The notes beneath the pieces were generated by a model, which saw only the letters and a program-made list of their open reading frames with translations, was not told where the DNA came from and did no database searches. DNA of 52,607 nt from Neomegalonema sp. Lineage in GTDB: Bacteria; Pseudomonadota; Alphaproteobacteria; Rhodobacterales; Rhodobacteraceae. The stretch spans positions 1-52,607 of the forward strand of contig JALEGB010000015.1 of the NCBI GenBank assembly GCA_022760355.1, written 5' to 3'. A program made the translations under genes and the position numbers. This document shows, piece by piece, positions 24,975 through 33,958 of this stretch (within the stretch, counting starts at the first letter, position 1; every line of letters begins with the position of its first letter).

Positions 24975-25664
24975 ATGGCGAGAATTGCAGTTGTCGACGA
25001 CCAGCTAAACATTCTGGAGGAAATGGCGGCCGCGCTACGAGAGGCGGGGCATACTGTGGAGACCTACACAGATGGCGTGGCCGCCCTCAGCGGTATCCGC
25101 ACGAATAGGCCTGATCTCGCGATCCTCAACATCAAGATGCCGCGTATGGACGGGCTGGAGCTGCTGAGCCGTCTCCGCGAGTTCACCGATCTGCCCGTCA
25201 TCTATGAATCGTATACTACACTTGAGATGCTCGACGCATATTTTGAGCAGAATCCCATCGGCTTCTGCGATTTCATCGAAGCGCCCTTTCATATGCCTCT
25301 CCTGACCAATCGGGTGGAGCTGGCGCTCAAGCGGGCCGCCGGACTTAAATCCGGCGTGAATGGAGACATCATAACTATTGGCGCGTTAGCCCTCGACACC
25401 GACCATTGCCTGGCGCGCTGGAAAGGCGAGAACATCCCCCTCACCCTGTCCGAGATTCTGATCCTCCGTCGGCTTGCTCAGCAGCCGGGATACGTGATGA
25501 GCCGAGACGCTCTCACCGCCGCCGCCGGTTTCGACTCGATCTATGTCGATGACCGAACGATCGACTCCCATATCAAAAGGATTCGCAAAAAAATCAGATC
25601 GATAGACCCTGAGTTCGACGCAATAGAAACGCTGTATGGAGTCGGCTTCCGCTACAAATCGTAA
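24975..25664 (+). CDS. OmpR/PhoB-family response regulator, ChvI-like, with degenerate receiver
   Basis: 229 residues. The N-terminal receiver looks like ChvI (IAVVDDQLNILEEM, YTDGVAALSG, LAILNIKMPRMDGLELLSRL), and the C-terminal domain is a standard winged helix with LTLSEILILRRLA and RTIDSHIKRIRKKI. The phosphoacceptor aspartate is replaced by Asn (N52 in AILNIKMP), the conserved lysine by Glu (E102 in FIEAPF) and the switch Thr by Ser or another residue in VIYESY. The acidic pair D8-D9 remains. It is therefore probably not activated by normal phosphorylation. No sensor kinase gene is adjacent. The ATG at 24975 follows GGGGAA; the frame opens at TTG 24954. The CatB-like gene starts 39 bp downstream. 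Confidence 0.88.
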   Translation: MARIAVVDDQLNILEEMAAALREAGHTVETYTDGVAALSGIRTNRPDLAILNIKMPRMDGLELLSRLREFTDLPVIYESYTTLEMLDAYFEQNPIGFCDFIEAPFHMPLLTNRVELALKRAAGLKSGVNGDIITIGALALDTDHCLARWKGENIPLTLSEILILRRLAQQPGYVMSRDALTAAAGFDSIYVDDRTIDSHIKRIRKKIRSIDPEFDAIETLYGVGFRYKS

Positions 25665-25703
25665 CGAAAGCCACCGCATCCCTGGACGGGAAAGATATAT
25701 TCA

Positions 25704-26387
25704 GTGCCACAGCTCGACCCAACCAAGAAGCATCCGATGGCGCTGCCCAGCGGCGCTGTCGTGGAGCGCGTCGTCCATTTGCAGTCAGTCGTTGATCATC
25801 CGCGTATCGAGGTTGGCGAACATACTTATTTCGACTGTCCGCAAGGCCCGGAGCAGGCGGCGAGCACACTCGCGCCCTACTTGTTTCCGCTCAGCGTCGA
25901 GAAGCTGATCATCGGCAAATTTTGCCAGATCGCCCAAGGCGTCCGCATCGTAACCACTTCCGCCAATCATGTAATGCGCGGATTTTCCACCTACCCGTTC
26001 GCCAATTTCATGATGACGCCCGAAACGCCCCAGGAAGAGGTGGTTGCGATCCTCCAATCCTCACCCGATCCGGCCGATACCGTGATCGGCAATGACGTGT
26101 GGATCGGCATGGACGCGGTGATCATGCCCAGAGTGCGCATCGGCGACGGGGCAATCATCGCCACTCGCGCTGTCGTCACCCAGGATGCGCCGCCTTACAC
26201 AATCGTTGGAGGCAACCCAGCCCGCCCCATTCGCGCCCGCTTTTCGCCAGAGACCATCGCGACGCTTCTGCAAATCGCGTGGTGGACGTGGCCGCTCGAT
26301 GCGATTGAAAAAAATGTCGGCGCGATCACCGGCGCGGATCTAGATGCGCTAAAAGCGGCTGCCGAAGCGATAGGAGAAACACAATGA
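25704..26387 (+). CDS. CatB/Vat-family O-acetyltransferase (left-handed beta helix)
   Basis: 227 residues. Hexapeptide-repeat acyltransferase of the xenobiotic acetyltransferase group, which acetylates hydroxyls using acetyl-CoA. The candidate catalytic His is H89 in TTSANHVMRGF. The coil repeats are VIGNDVWIGMDAVIMPRVRI and GDGAIIATRAVVTQDAPP, followed by YTIVGGNPARPIRARF. Resistance to chloramphenicol or streptogramins is known for relatives but cannot be concluded here; many chromosomal members have unknown substrates. Starts with GTG at 25704 (an ATG at 25737 is an alternative). Its stop overlaps the next gene's ATG. Confidence 0.87.
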   Translation: MPQLDPTKKHPMALPSGAVVERVVHLQSVVDHPRIEVGEHTYFDCPQGPEQAASTLAPYLFPLSVEKLIIGKFCQIAQGVRIVTTSANHVMRGFSTYPFANFMMTPETPQEEVVAILQSSPDPADTVIGNDVWIGMDAVIMPRVRIGDGAIIATRAVVTQDAPPYTIVGGNPARPIRARFSPETIATLLQIAWWTWPLDAIEKNVGAITGADLDALKAAAEAIGETQ

Positions 26388-26911
26388 TGACCAACATTTT
26401 CAACCGCATGCTGGCCATATGCCTGGCGGCGCTTCTCTCAGCGGCCGGCGCCAGCACTGCAAAAGCGGAAGATGACGAAGCCCGGTTTACGCTAACCGCT
26501 CGAGGCTTGGGAGAGATCAAACCTCGCAAAGCGATCACCGCTGAGCTGGTGCGCGGCATCTACCCAGAGTTCCAGATCCGCGTCCGCCGCAGCGCAGGCC
26601 CGCGTCGAGCAATTCGGCGCATCATCGGCTTTGACGGTGGGCGTCGCGCGTTTGTAATTGACGTACTGGACGGCCGCCTGCGTTCAATCGTCGTCATGAG
26701 CCGACGGTTCCGCGACATCAATGGCGTGCGTATCGGAACAACATACAAAGAGGCGCCGCTGGGCAGCGCGAAACGGTGCTATACAATTGTATCCCGTCGC
26801 CCGGCAGTGGCCTGCCCGTCGCACTCAAGCGAGCGGATCCAGTATATCTTCGACTCGCATAACAGCGTCCCGGAAGAGACAAGCAAGATCATCCGGATCC
26901 GGCTGAACTAA
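26384..26911 (+). CDS. Secreted hypothetical protein, coupled to CatB-like gene
   Basis: 175 residues with a Sec signal peptide (MLAICLAALLSAAGASTAKA, cleaved before EDD). The mature part has many Arg residues, two cysteines (KRCYTIV and VACPSHS) that could form a disulfide, and a middle VRIGTTYKEAPLGSAKRCYT. The overall pattern is reminiscent of DUF1131-type envelope proteins, but I cannot confirm this. Translation is coupled to the CatB-like gene through an ATGA overlap, so the two probably act in the same envelope-related process. A terminator follows. Confidence 0.7.
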   Translation: MMTNIFNRMLAICLAALLSAAGASTAKAEDDEARFTLTARGLGEIKPRKAITAELVRGIYPEFQIRVRRSAGPRRAIRRIIGFDGGRRAFVIDVLDGRLRSIVVMSRRFRDINGVRIGTTYKEAPLGSAKRCYTIVSRRPAVACPSHSSERIQYIFDSHNSVPEETSKIIRIRLN

Positions 26912-26971
26912 TGAGCGTTTCGGATCAATCATCGTCGACTGATCCGACGGCGCCGTCATCGGCAAGACGGG

Positions 26972-27006
26972 TAAGCGCTCACTGATCGTGAGCGCTTATT
27001 TCTTTC
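26972..27006 (+). terminator. Rho-independent terminator
   Basis: Perfect 11-bp stem TAAGCGCTCAC / GTGAGCGCTTA (26972-26982 with 26988-26998, 5-nt loop) followed by TTTCTTTCT. It ends the ChvI-like/catB-like/secreted-protein unit and meets the converging UPF0173 gene. Confidence 0.88.
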
Positions 27007-27023
27007 TGGCGCCGCCGCCTCCG

Positions 27024-27719
27024 TCAGAGAATAATCTTTTCCATGACGCTCGGCGCCATCACCCGGGTCGGCGCCACGGCCGCGGCGAACGGATCCGCAG
27101 ATTGCGCCAGCAGCGGGAAGGTTTGGTAGTGGCACGGGATGATGGTCTCGAAGTTGAAGAACTTCTTCGCCGCGAAGGCGGCCCGATCCGCATCCATGGT
27201 GAAATGACCGCCGATCGGCAGAATCCCAAATTTCGGCTTATGCAGCTCCTCAAAAATCGCCATATCGGCGAACACATCCGTGTCGCCAGCGAAATAGAGA
27301 GTCTCCGCGCCTGAACGGATCATAAAGCCGGCTTCGCCGCCGCCATACCGGCTGGCGCCGTCAATCTCGATCGATGAGCTATGTACGGCGTGAACCATGG
27401 TTGCGGAAACCGCATCGGTGAGCGCGACAGTCCCGCCCTTATTCATGCCGACCGCGCCGTCAACGCCGAGCAGCTGCGTCAGATCATAGATCGCGACGAG
27501 CGTTGCATCGGTTTTTTCAACGATCTCCTGCGCACTCGACGAATGGTCGCCATGCGCATGGCTCAGCAGCAAATGAGTTGCGCCGCTGACCGCCTCGTCA
27601 AAGCGCGCCTCATCGAAGCTGGGATTTCCGCGCAGCCACGGATCGATCAGAATGACCGCGCCGCCGGTCTCGATACGAAAACCCGAATGGCCGAGCCACT
27701 GTACTGTCCAGTTCGACAT
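27024..27719 (-). CDS. Metal-dependent hydrolase, UPF0173 family (metallo-beta-lactamase fold)
   Basis: 231 residues of the short beta-lactamase-fold group. The metal motif is HAHGDH (H54, H56, D58, H59), with further ligand positions in the conserved YFAGDTDVF and IIPCHYQTFPLL segments. The N-terminus VQWLGHSGFRIETGGAVILI is diagnostic of UPF0173. Physiological substrate unknown. GGGAG precedes the ATG. It is a single gene between a converging terminator and a 158-bp gap. Confidence 0.92.
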   Translation of the reverse strand: MSNWTVQWLGHSGFRIETGGAVILIDPWLRGNPSFDEARFDEAVSGATHLLLSHAHGDHSSSAQEIVEKTDATLVAIYDLTQLLGVDGAVGMNKGGTVALTDAVSATMVHAVHSSSIEIDGASRYGGGEAGFMIRSGAETLYFAGDTDVFADMAIFEELHKPKFGILPIGGHFTMDADRAAFAAKKFFNFETIIPCHYQTFPLLAQSADPFAAAVAPTRVMAPSVMEKIIL

Positions 27720-27877
27720 TGTCTTCTCCCTCTAGAACGCACGCCAGTCAGCGCAGCCGGTTGTCCGGCGCGATGAGGATCAGACAAGGAGCCGGAGCGA
27801 ACGATCCCCAAGCGCCGCAGCGCGGTTTCGGCTGCGCTCCAGCAAAGCCGCAATCACCTCATGCGCGCCAGCTTAGC

Positions 27878-28333
27878 TCAGCGCTTGCCAGCAGCCCAAC
27901 GTGAGAGTTCGGCCGAATACATGCCGCCAAACACGGCCAGCAACGCCATGCCGTAATAGCTCACCTGCAGCTCCTTGGTCGGCAGATTGTCATACATGAT
28001 CTGCGGGACGACCTCGCTCTTCAGGATAAAGAATACGATAACCCCGACGGCGCCGCCAATGGCGAGCTGACGCAGCCGCTCCCAAAATCCGCCGGCGCCA
28101 AGACGAACAAACGCCCCCAGCACGCCGAAGATGAATGCGAGCGCTATGGTTGGCAGATCGTTCGAGAATTTTTTGAACTCGGGCGAAGAGGGCAGCGAGA
28201 TCGCCTTCAAGTCGACAATGTTGAAGTAGACCAGCGCCGCGATCGCGGCGGCGGCGAGAATGATCAGCAGCGGCGCGAAAAGTTGTTTCAACCAAGCAGG
28301 CAACACGACCTCCCAAAACAGTGTGTCCGACAC
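27878..28333 (-). CDS. Hypothetical integral membrane protein
   Basis: 151 residues with three or four predicted membrane segments: LFAPLLIILAAAAIAALVYF, TIALAFIFGVLGAFVRLGAG, LAIGGAVGVIVFFIL and YYGMALLAVFGGMYSAEL. The soluble loops are short. Starts with GTG at 28333. No family recognised. It lies upstream of the UPF0173 gene on the same strand with 158 bp between them. Confidence 0.65.
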   Translation of the reverse strand: MSDTLFWEVVLPAWLKQLFAPLLIILAAAAIAALVYFNIVDLKAISLPSSPEFKKFSNDLPTIALAFIFGVLGAFVRLGAGGFWERLRQLAIGGAVGVIVFFILKSEVVPQIMYDNLPTKELQVSYYGMALLAVFGGMYSAELSRWAAGKR

Positions 28334-28404
28334 TCTCTACGGAAGGGTATTAGAGGATTTTGTGGCGCCACGGAAGGAGCCATCCAGATATCGTTGCTCC
28401 GCCG

Positions 28405-28728
28405 CTATTGCGTCCACGGAGCGCCGTCCTCCGCGAGGGGGCGCGCACGCCGTGACAACTCCGATCGCACCAATCGGCGCAGCCCAAGATATTCCGACGA
28501 TCGATGATCGAGACGGCGCCCGCCCTGAGCGCGGGCTAACGCCACCGTTAGGATCGCTTTTTCCAGAGCCGCCGAATCGCGCCGCGCCAACGGCGCGCCA
28601 CGATCCGCGCGCGTCAACAGCTCAGCGGTCTTCGATCGAAACGCGCCGACCTCCAGCCCCAACCGCGCGAGAACAGCCGCGACGGCGCCAGGGGGATACG
28701 CCAAAACACTGGGGCGTCGCGTTACCAC
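28405..28728 (-). CDS. Possible small hypothetical protein coupled to gatA
   Basis: 107 residues from GTG at 28728, which overlaps the gatA stop codon (TGG-TAA read as GTG-GTA), so translation could be coupled. The protein is helical and basic ([36 protein letters not shown]) and codon usage looks coding. No family recognised. Without this gene there would be a 390-bp gap between gatA and the membrane protein gene. Confidence 0.45.
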   Translation of the reverse strand: MVTRRPSVLAYPPGAVAAVLARLGLEVGAFRSKTAELLTRADRGAPLARRDSAALEKAILTVALARAQGGRRLDHRSSEYLGLRRLVRSELSRRARPLAEDGAPWTQ

Positions 28729-30230
28729 CAGCGTTCCGGCTTCGCCGCAAATCCCGCAGCGCGTTCAATCTCCTCGGCCGCCGCCAGGATCTTCCCTTCG
28801 CCCCAGGCGGGGCCAATCAGCTGCAGCCCGAGCGGCAGGCCTGCGCCGTCAAGCCCCGCAGGCACGCTGATCGCCGGCAGCCCCGCAAGGTTCGCCGTCA
28901 CGGTGAACACGTCGTTCAGATACATCTGCACCGGATCCTCCATCGCCGGATCGCCCAGCTTGAACGCAGCGCTTGGCGTTGTTGGCGCCAAGATGGCGTC
29001 GACATCGTCAGCAAACGCGTTCTCGAAGTCCCGCTTGATCAAGGTGCGCAGCTTCTGCGCGCGCAGATAGTAGGCGTCGTAATAGCCGGCCGAAAGCACA
29101 TAGGCGCCGATCATCACGCGGCGCTGCACCTCGAGGCCGAAGCCCTCCGAGCGTGAGCGCTCATACATTTCGACCACCCCGTCGCCCGGACGCGGCTCCG
29201 CTCGACGCCCATACCGAACGCCGTCATAGCGCGCGAGGTTCGACGACGCTTCCGCTGGCGCGATGATATAGTAGGCGGGCAACGCGTATTTGGTGTGCGG
29301 CAGTGAAATCTCGACAATTTCAGCGCCCGCGGCTTTCAGCCACTCCGCGCCCTCGCCCCACAGTTTTTCAATCTCTTCCGGCATGCCGTCCACGCGGTAT
29401 TCCTTCGGCACGCCAATCTTTTTGCCCTTAACCCCTGCGCCTAACGAAGCCTCGAAATCCTCTACTGCCCGCGGCGCGGACGTCGAATCCTTCGCATCTT
29501 CCCCGGCGATCGCCGACAATAGGATCGCTGCGTCTTGCACCGACTTTGTCATCGGGCCGACCTGATCCAGCGATGAGGCGTAGGCGATCACCCCCCAACG
29601 CGAGCAGCGGCCATAGGTCGGCTTCAGGCCGACAATACCGGTATAGGCGGCGGGCTGCCGGATCGATCCGCCGGTATCAGTGCCAAGCGCGGCCAGACAT
29701 AGATCCGCGGCGACGGCGGCGGCGGAGCCGCCCGAGGAACCGCCCGGCGTTAGTGCGGCGTCAGAGCCCTTCGCTCGCCAGGGGCTGATCACCGAGCCAT
29801 AGCAGGAATGTTCGTTGGAGGAGCCCATCGCGAACTCATCCATATTCAGCTTCGCCAGATGCACAGCTCCGGCGTCCCACAGCTTTGACGTCACGGTTGA
29901 TTCGTACGGCGGCGTAAACTGATCAAGGATCTTCGACGCCGCTTGTGTCGGCGTTCCTTCAACGCAGAACACGTCTTTGACCCCGATAGGGGCGCCGCAC
30001 AAGGACGGGGCGTCAGCGCCTTCTTTCTTCAGCCGCTTATCCGCCGCTTTCGCCATCGCCCGCGCTTTGTCATGCGTTTTGTGGACCACGGCGTTGAGCG
30101 GCTCGGATCCATCAATATGCGCGAGAAACGCCTCGGTGAGCTCAAGGGCGGTAAAATCGCCCTTGCGCAGGCCTTCGCGCGCATCGGCAAGCGTCAGGCT
30201 GGCGAGGTCGGTCGAGTCGGCTGCGGCCAT
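28722..30230 (-). CDS. gatA: Asp-tRNA(Asn)/Glu-tRNA(Gln) amidotransferase subunit A
   Basis: 502-residue amidase subunit that releases ammonia from glutamine for transamidation of mischarged tRNA. The Ser-cisSer-Lys triad is visible: K85 in GVKDVFC, S165 in [10 protein letters not shown] and S189 in [12 protein letters not shown]. The N-terminal [20 protein letters not shown] and the C-terminal [13 protein letters not shown] match GatA. A purine-rich GGAG lies upstream of the ATG. gatC is about 1 kb upstream on the same strand, separated by a secreted-protein gene, and gatB is divergent. Confidence 0.97.
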   Translation of the reverse strand: MAAADSTDLASLTLADAREGLRKGDFTALELTEAFLAHIDGSEPLNAVVHKTHDKARAMAKAADKRLKKEGADAPSLCGAPIGVKDVFCVEGTPTQAASKILDQFTPPYESTVTSKLWDAGAVHLAKLNMDEFAMGSSNEHSCYGSVISPWRAKGSDAALTPGGSSGGSAAAVAADLCLAALGTDTGGSIRQPAAYTGIVGLKPTYGRCSRWGVIAYASSLDQVGPMTKSVQDAAILLSAIAGEDAKDSTSAPRAVEDFEASLGAGVKGKKIGVPKEYRVDGMPEEIEKLWGEGAEWLKAAGAEIVEISLPHTKYALPAYYIIAPAEASSNLARYDGVRYGRRAEPRPGDGVVEMYERSRSEGFGLEVQRRVMIGAYVLSAGYYDAYYLRAQKLRTLIKRDFENAFADDVDAILAPTTPSAAFKLGDPAMEDPVQMYLNDVFTVTANLAGLPAISVPAGLDGAGLPLGLQLIGPAWGEGKILAAAEEIERAAGFAAKPERWW

Positions 30231-30423
30231 AGAGTGCGCGCTCCTCTACAAAAAACTGGTCGACCGTACACAGCGCGGACGCCGCCATATCAGCGGAACA
30301 ACGCGCAGCCGCGGCCGAGGCGGCGAAGTCCATCTCTCTACGGGTCGGGCCGCGAATTTCAAGGCTCGTTAAGCCATCGCCAGCGGCTCAGCTTGGCGCC
30401 AGCCGCTCACAAGCGGTCCGCAG

Positions 30424-30458
30424 CAAAGAAAAGAGCGCCCCGACGAGCAGGGCGCTCT
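30424..30458 (-). terminator. Rho-independent terminator
   Basis: 9-bp stem AGAGCGCCC / GGGCGCTCT (30432-30440 with 30450-30458, 9-nt loop), followed on the minus strand by TTTTCTTT. It lies 114 bp past the 119-residue secreted-protein gene and ahead of gatA, so gatA probably has its own promoter downstream of it. Confidence 0.8.
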
Positions 30459-30476
30459 CAAATCTGATCCGAGACT

Positions 30477-30519
30477 TCTGATGCGCAAAACATCTGATGC
30501 GCAACATATCTGATGAGCA
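30477..30519. repeat. Tandem repeat, 16-bp period, 2.7 copies
   Basis: TCTGATGCGCAA occurs at 30477 and 30493, and a variant TCTGATGAGCA at 30509. The spacing is exactly 16 bp each time. It sits in a 340-bp region (30231-30571) that holds only this repeat, the terminator above and presumably the gatA promoter. Confidence 0.75.
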
Positions 30520-30571
30520 GGGTCAGCCGAGGCCGGGCGCATTAACGCTCCGGCCGTCGCGTCGGCGCCGC

Positions 30572-30931
30572 TTATTCCGGCTTTTTGCCGATGATCGACG
30601 ACTTCACTGCGCCGAGCACGCCGCCAATGATGCCAGGGTTATAGGTCCGGCGCTGTCCGGCGAACTCGGTCAACGCGCCATCGCCCCGGTCGATGCTGGT
30701 CGTTTCAGGCAGCTCGCCCTCAACCAAGCCGTAGCCATTGAGGGTTTTGCGCTCTACCGGCTCGATGAACGACTCATCATACCCCGGCGCCGGCTCGAAC
30801 TCAGGCGTTTTCGTATCTTCAGCGCTCGCCACACCGACCAAGCCTGCGGCGAAGATCGCCGACATGACCATCGGCGCGCAGCGTTTACTCATCGCGACTG
30901 CAACCGCGGAACCATTTGCGAAGCGCTTCAT
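30572..30931 (-). CDS. Secreted hypothetical protein
   Basis: 119 residues with a signal peptide (MVMSAIFAAGLVGVASAED, cleavage after ASA). The mature part is acidic with a C-terminal RRTYNPGIIGGVLGAVKSSI segment that is glycine-rich and hydrophobic. GGTGGAGG precedes the ATG at 30931. No family recognised. It lies between gatC and gatA on the same strand, an insertion in an otherwise functionally tight locus. Confidence 0.65.
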   Translation of the reverse strand: MKRFANGSAVAVAMSKRCAPMVMSAIFAAGLVGVASAEDTKTPEFEPAPGYDESFIEPVERKTLNGYGLVEGELPETTSIDRGDGALTEFAGQRRTYNPGIIGGVLGAVKSSIIGKKPE

Positions 30932-31190
30932 GCCTCAGCCTCCACCTTAAATCTGAACTTCACCTAAGCGCTTTACCGCCCAGGTTCAAAGCCTAAGCGC
31001 CAAGTTGGGCCGAGGCTCGCGAAGACGTGTCCGAAAAACCGCTTCGAAACCGCCCTCAGGCGATCGACTTTTGAAGGCCGGCCACGCGGATAAATTGCCC
31101 CTGGAAGCGTTAAGCGCTTGCCAAGACGCGGCCAGGAAATGCGTCAGCGCGCAAGCTTACCGTCAGATGTGGCGCAGCGGCGACGCCGGG

Positions 31191-31478
31191 TTATTCGACC
31201 ACCTTTGGAACGACGAAAAACCCCTCCGCCGTTTCAGGCGCATTGGCGAGCACTTGCTCAACCTTGTCCCCATCGGTAACGCCGTCCTCCCGACGCTTCA
31301 AACGCATCGGGCTGACCGACGTCATCGGCTCGACCCCATCGACATCAACTTCCTGCAGCTGCTCAACCATCGCAAGTATGCCATTCAGCTCGGATGTGAG
31401 CGCTGGAATTTGCTCCTCCTCAACGGCGAGACGCGCGAGCTTTGCGACTTTGCGAACATCTTCGGCAGTGACGGACAT
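31191..31478 (-). CDS. gatC: Asp-tRNA(Asn)/Glu-tRNA(Gln) amidotransferase subunit C
   Basis: 95-residue GatC, the small subunit that wraps between GatA and GatB and stabilises the complex. Starts [19 protein letters not shown] and contains [20 protein letters not shown] and [15 protein letters not shown], all typical of the family. GGAG lies 6 nt before the ATG at 31478; the frame is open to 31490. Divergent from gatB, so the three subunits come from at least two transcripts. Confidence 0.95.
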   Translation of the reverse strand: MSVTAEDVRKVAKLARLAVEEEQIPALTSELNGILAMVEQLQEVDVDGVEPMTSVSPMRLKRREDGVTDGDKVEQVLANAPETAEGFFVVPKVVE

Positions 31479-31703
31479 ACGGAGCTCCAATAAAAACCGG
31501 TGGCGGCTCGGCCAGACTTATGAGTGCGCGTCCTAGTCCGACGCAGCCGACCGCGCAAGCGCGTCAAAGCGCGGCCGGGCCTTTGTCGCCGTTCGCGCCG
31601 CCCTCCAATGGCGGCGGCCGAGACAAAAAATGCGCGTCGCGCTTGCGGGTAGGCGCGCGGCGGCGTAACCCGCCCGGTGAAACGGATGCCCGAGAGAGCC
31701 AGG

Positions 31704-33197
31704 ATGATGACCGAAGCAGAGCTGCTGGAATTTAAAGAACCCGAGCCAAAACTGATCCCCGGCGTCGACGGGGACTGGGAAGTCGTGATCGGCATGGAGG
31801 TTCACGCGCAGGTCCTCTCGGAATCGAAGCTGTTTTCCGGCGCGTCGACCAAATTCGGCGCCGCGCCAAATGAAAATGTCAGCCTCGTTGACGCGGCGAT
31901 GCCGGGCATGCTGCCGGTGATTAACGAATTTTGCGTCGAGCAGGCTGTCCGGGCCGGCCTCGGCATCAAAGCCGAAATCAATCTGTTCTCGGTGTTTGAT
32001 CGTAAGAACTATTTCTATCCGGATTTGCCGCAGGGCTATCAGATCTCGCAATTTAAGCATCCAATTGTCGGCGAAGGCGAAGTGATCGTTGATCTGGCGC
32101 CCGGAATCGGCCGCCGCGTGCGGATTGAACGCATTCACCTTGAGCAGGACGCCGGCAAATCGATCCATGACATGGATCCGGAAAAGAGCTTCGTCGATCT
32201 GAACCGCACCGGGGTCGCCCTGATGGAGGTGGTGTCCAAACCCGACATCCGCTCTTCCGAAGAGGCCGCCGAATTCCTGCGCAAATTGCGCACAATCTTC
32301 CGCTATCTCGGCGTCTGCGACGGGAACATGCAGGAAGGCTCAATGCGCGCGGACGTCAACGTCTCGGTCCGCCGCCCCGGCGACGGGCTCGGCACGCGCT
32401 GCGAAATCAAGAACATGAACTCGATGCGCTTTATCCAGCAAGCGATCGAGTATGAGGCGCGGCGTCAGATCGCCATCATTGAGGATGGCGGCGAGATCGA
32501 CCAGGAAACCCGGTTGTATGACACCAAGAAGGGCGAAACCCGATCCATGCGGTCCAAGGAAGAGGCGCATGATTACCGCTACTTCCCGGATCCGGACCTG
32601 CTGCCGCTGGAGATCGAGCAAGCCTGGGTTGATCAGATCGCAAAGAGCCTGCCGGAGCTGCCGGATGCGAAAAAAGCCCGGTTTGTAAAAAGCTTTGGCG
32701 TCACCGAATATGACGCCAGCGTCCTGGCGGCTGAACCTGAGAACGCTGTCTTCTTTGAGGAGGTCGCGAAGGGGCGCGACGGCAAACTTGCGGCGAACTG
32801 GGTGATCAATGAGCTGTTCGGCCGGCTAAATAAAGAAGAGAAGTCGATCGATGAAAGCCCCATCTCCGCGGCGCAGCTGGGCGCGATTGTCGACCTGATC
32901 TCCTCGGACGAAATCTCAGGCAAAATCGGCAAAGAGCTGTTTGAGATCGTCTGGAGCGAAGGCGGCGATCCGAAGAAAATCGTCGAAGATCGCGGCATGA
33001 AGCAGGTAACCGACCTGGGCGCAATTGAGGCCGCAGTCGACGATGTAATCGCCGCCAATCCGCAGCAGGTTGAGAAAGCGAAAGCGAAGCCGAACTTGGC
33101 GGGCTGGTTTGTCGGGCAGGTCATGAAGTCGACCGGCGGCAAGGCGAACCCGCAGGCGGTGCAGGAGTTGGTGCGCAAAAAGCTTGGGCTCGAGTGA
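31704..33197 (+). CDS. gatB: Asp-tRNA(Asn)/Glu-tRNA(Gln) amidotransferase subunit B
   Basis: 497-residue subunit with the glutamyl/aspartyl-tRNA kinase activity of GatCAB. Diagnostic blocks: [20 protein letters not shown], the signature [37 protein letters not shown], and the C-terminal YqeY-like helical tail ending [17 protein letters not shown]. The ATG at 31704 follows AGAGAG by 5 nt; an upstream GTG at 31677 also keeps the frame open. Together with gatC/gatA this shows that the organism forms Gln-tRNA and/or Asn-tRNA by transamidation. Confidence 0.97.
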   Translation: MMTEAELLEFKEPEPKLIPGVDGDWEVVIGMEVHAQVLSESKLFSGASTKFGAAPNENVSLVDAAMPGMLPVINEFCVEQAVRAGLGIKAEINLFSVFDRKNYFYPDLPQGYQISQFKHPIVGEGEVIVDLAPGIGRRVRIERIHLEQDAGKSIHDMDPEKSFVDLNRTGVALMEVVSKPDIRSSEEAAEFLRKLRTIFRYLGVCDGNMQEGSMRADVNVSVRRPGDGLGTRCEIKNMNSMRFIQQAIEYEARRQIAIIEDGGEIDQETRLYDTKKGETRSMRSKEEAHDYRYFPDPDLLPLEIEQAWVDQIAKSLPELPDAKKARFVKSFGVTEYDASVLAAEPENAVFFEEVAKGRDGKLAANWVINELFGRLNKEEKSIDESPISAAQLGAIVDLISSDEISGKIGKELFEIVWSEGGDPKKIVEDRGMKQVTDLGAIEAAVDDVIAANPQQVEKAKAKPNLAGWFVGQVMKSTGGKANPQAVQELVRKKLGLE

Positions 33198-33252
33198 GCC
33201 TCACATTCTGGTGAAAAGGGCGTCGGCGCAGCAGCGCGCCGGCTTTCTCCGA

Positions 33253-33281
33253 TTGCAATTTAAGACGACCGGTCATATTTA
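33253..33281 (+). promoter_or_regulatory. tetR promoter with overlapping operator
   Basis: TTGCAA (33253-33258) and an AT-rich -10-like TATTTA (33276-33281) flank the palindrome GACCGGTC (33267-33274), which thus lies in the promoter spacer about 35-40 bp before the TetR start. The same core recurs before the MBL gene. Fits autorepression, although the -10 match is weak. Confidence 0.45.
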
Positions 33282-33308
33282 GATCCCCAAGCCAACCTGG
33301 AGCGCGAG

Positions 33309-33887
33309 ATGCCCAAACCCTCAATGCGAGACGATCTGCTGGAGCACGGCCAACGCGTTCTGCATGAACGGGGCTATCACGCAACCAGCGTCGCCGATAT
33401 CGCCAACGCCGCCGGCGCGCCGAAAGGCAGCTTCTACAATCACTTCGAAAGCAAAGAGGCCTTCGCAATCGAAGTGCTCCGCGCGTATTTCAACGCATTT
33501 GGCGACAGCCTGGATCAAACCTTGGGCAACGCCGCAATCCCGCCAAAACAACGGTTCGAACAGTTGATCGACTCGCTGGTCGCGCTCTTCAGCTCCAACG
33601 GTTGGACCGGCTGCCTGCTCGGAAACCTCGCCCTGGACGCCTCGCCGACCAGCGAAGCGATCCGAACTGAAGTGAATAGCCTGTTTGAGACCTGGCGCCG
33701 CCGCCTGCGGGACAGTTTCGCGGCGGGCCAAACCGAAGGCGCAGTTCGAACGGATTTGTCGCCGGAGGATGTCGCCGGCTGGTTTATCAGCGCCTGGGAG
33801 GGGGCGGTTCTGCGCTCTAAGGCGCTACGGGGACCTGAGCCGCTCCTAGAATTCAAGCGCACCGCGGTGACGCTCTTCGCCGACTGA
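33309..33887 (+). CDS. TetR/AcrR-family transcriptional regulator
   Basis: 192 residues. The N-terminal helix-turn-helix is TSVADIANAAGAPKGSFYNHF followed by ESKEAFAIEVL; the C-terminal ligand domain has the GCLLGNLALDASPTSEAIR segment of the TetR_C_6/AcuR-like group. GGAG is 6 nt before the ATG. Identical palindromic cores GACCGGTC before this gene and before the following MBL gene suggest that it represses both. Inducer unknown; relatives respond to electrophilic or unsaturated small molecules. Confidence 0.92.
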   Translation: MPKPSMRDDLLEHGQRVLHERGYHATSVADIANAAGAPKGSFYNHFESKEAFAIEVLRAYFNAFGDSLDQTLGNAAIPPKQRFEQLIDSLVALFSSNGWTGCLLGNLALDASPTSEAIRTEVNSLFETWRRRLRDSFAAGQTEGAVRTDLSPEDVAGWFISAWEGAVLRSKALRGPEPLLEFKRTAVTLFAD

Positions 33888-33912
33888 CGACGCACAGCTT
33901 GCAGAATTCGAT

Positions 33913-33934
33913 CCTGCGTTCACGGAAGCGCAGG
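33913..33934 (+). terminator. Hairpin after tetR
   Basis: CCTGCG-TTC / GAA-(G)-CGCAGG stem (33913-33921 with 33925-33934, one bulged G, 3-nt loop) followed by TCGTTT. May end tetR transcription before the MBL promoter. Confidence 0.4.
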
Positions 33935-33958
33935 TCGTTTCGCGCCCCAAAACAAGAT

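Noticed and set aside
25704-26387. Calling the CatB-like gene an antibiotic-resistance determinant
   Set aside because: The fold is shared by many acetyltransferases with other substrates. There is no mobile-element context or diagnostic similarity visible to a resistance enzyme.
28260-29156. 298-residue open frame on the plus strand across the gatA end
   Set aside because: Overlaps the true gatA antisense for most of its length and has no domain or ribosome-binding support.
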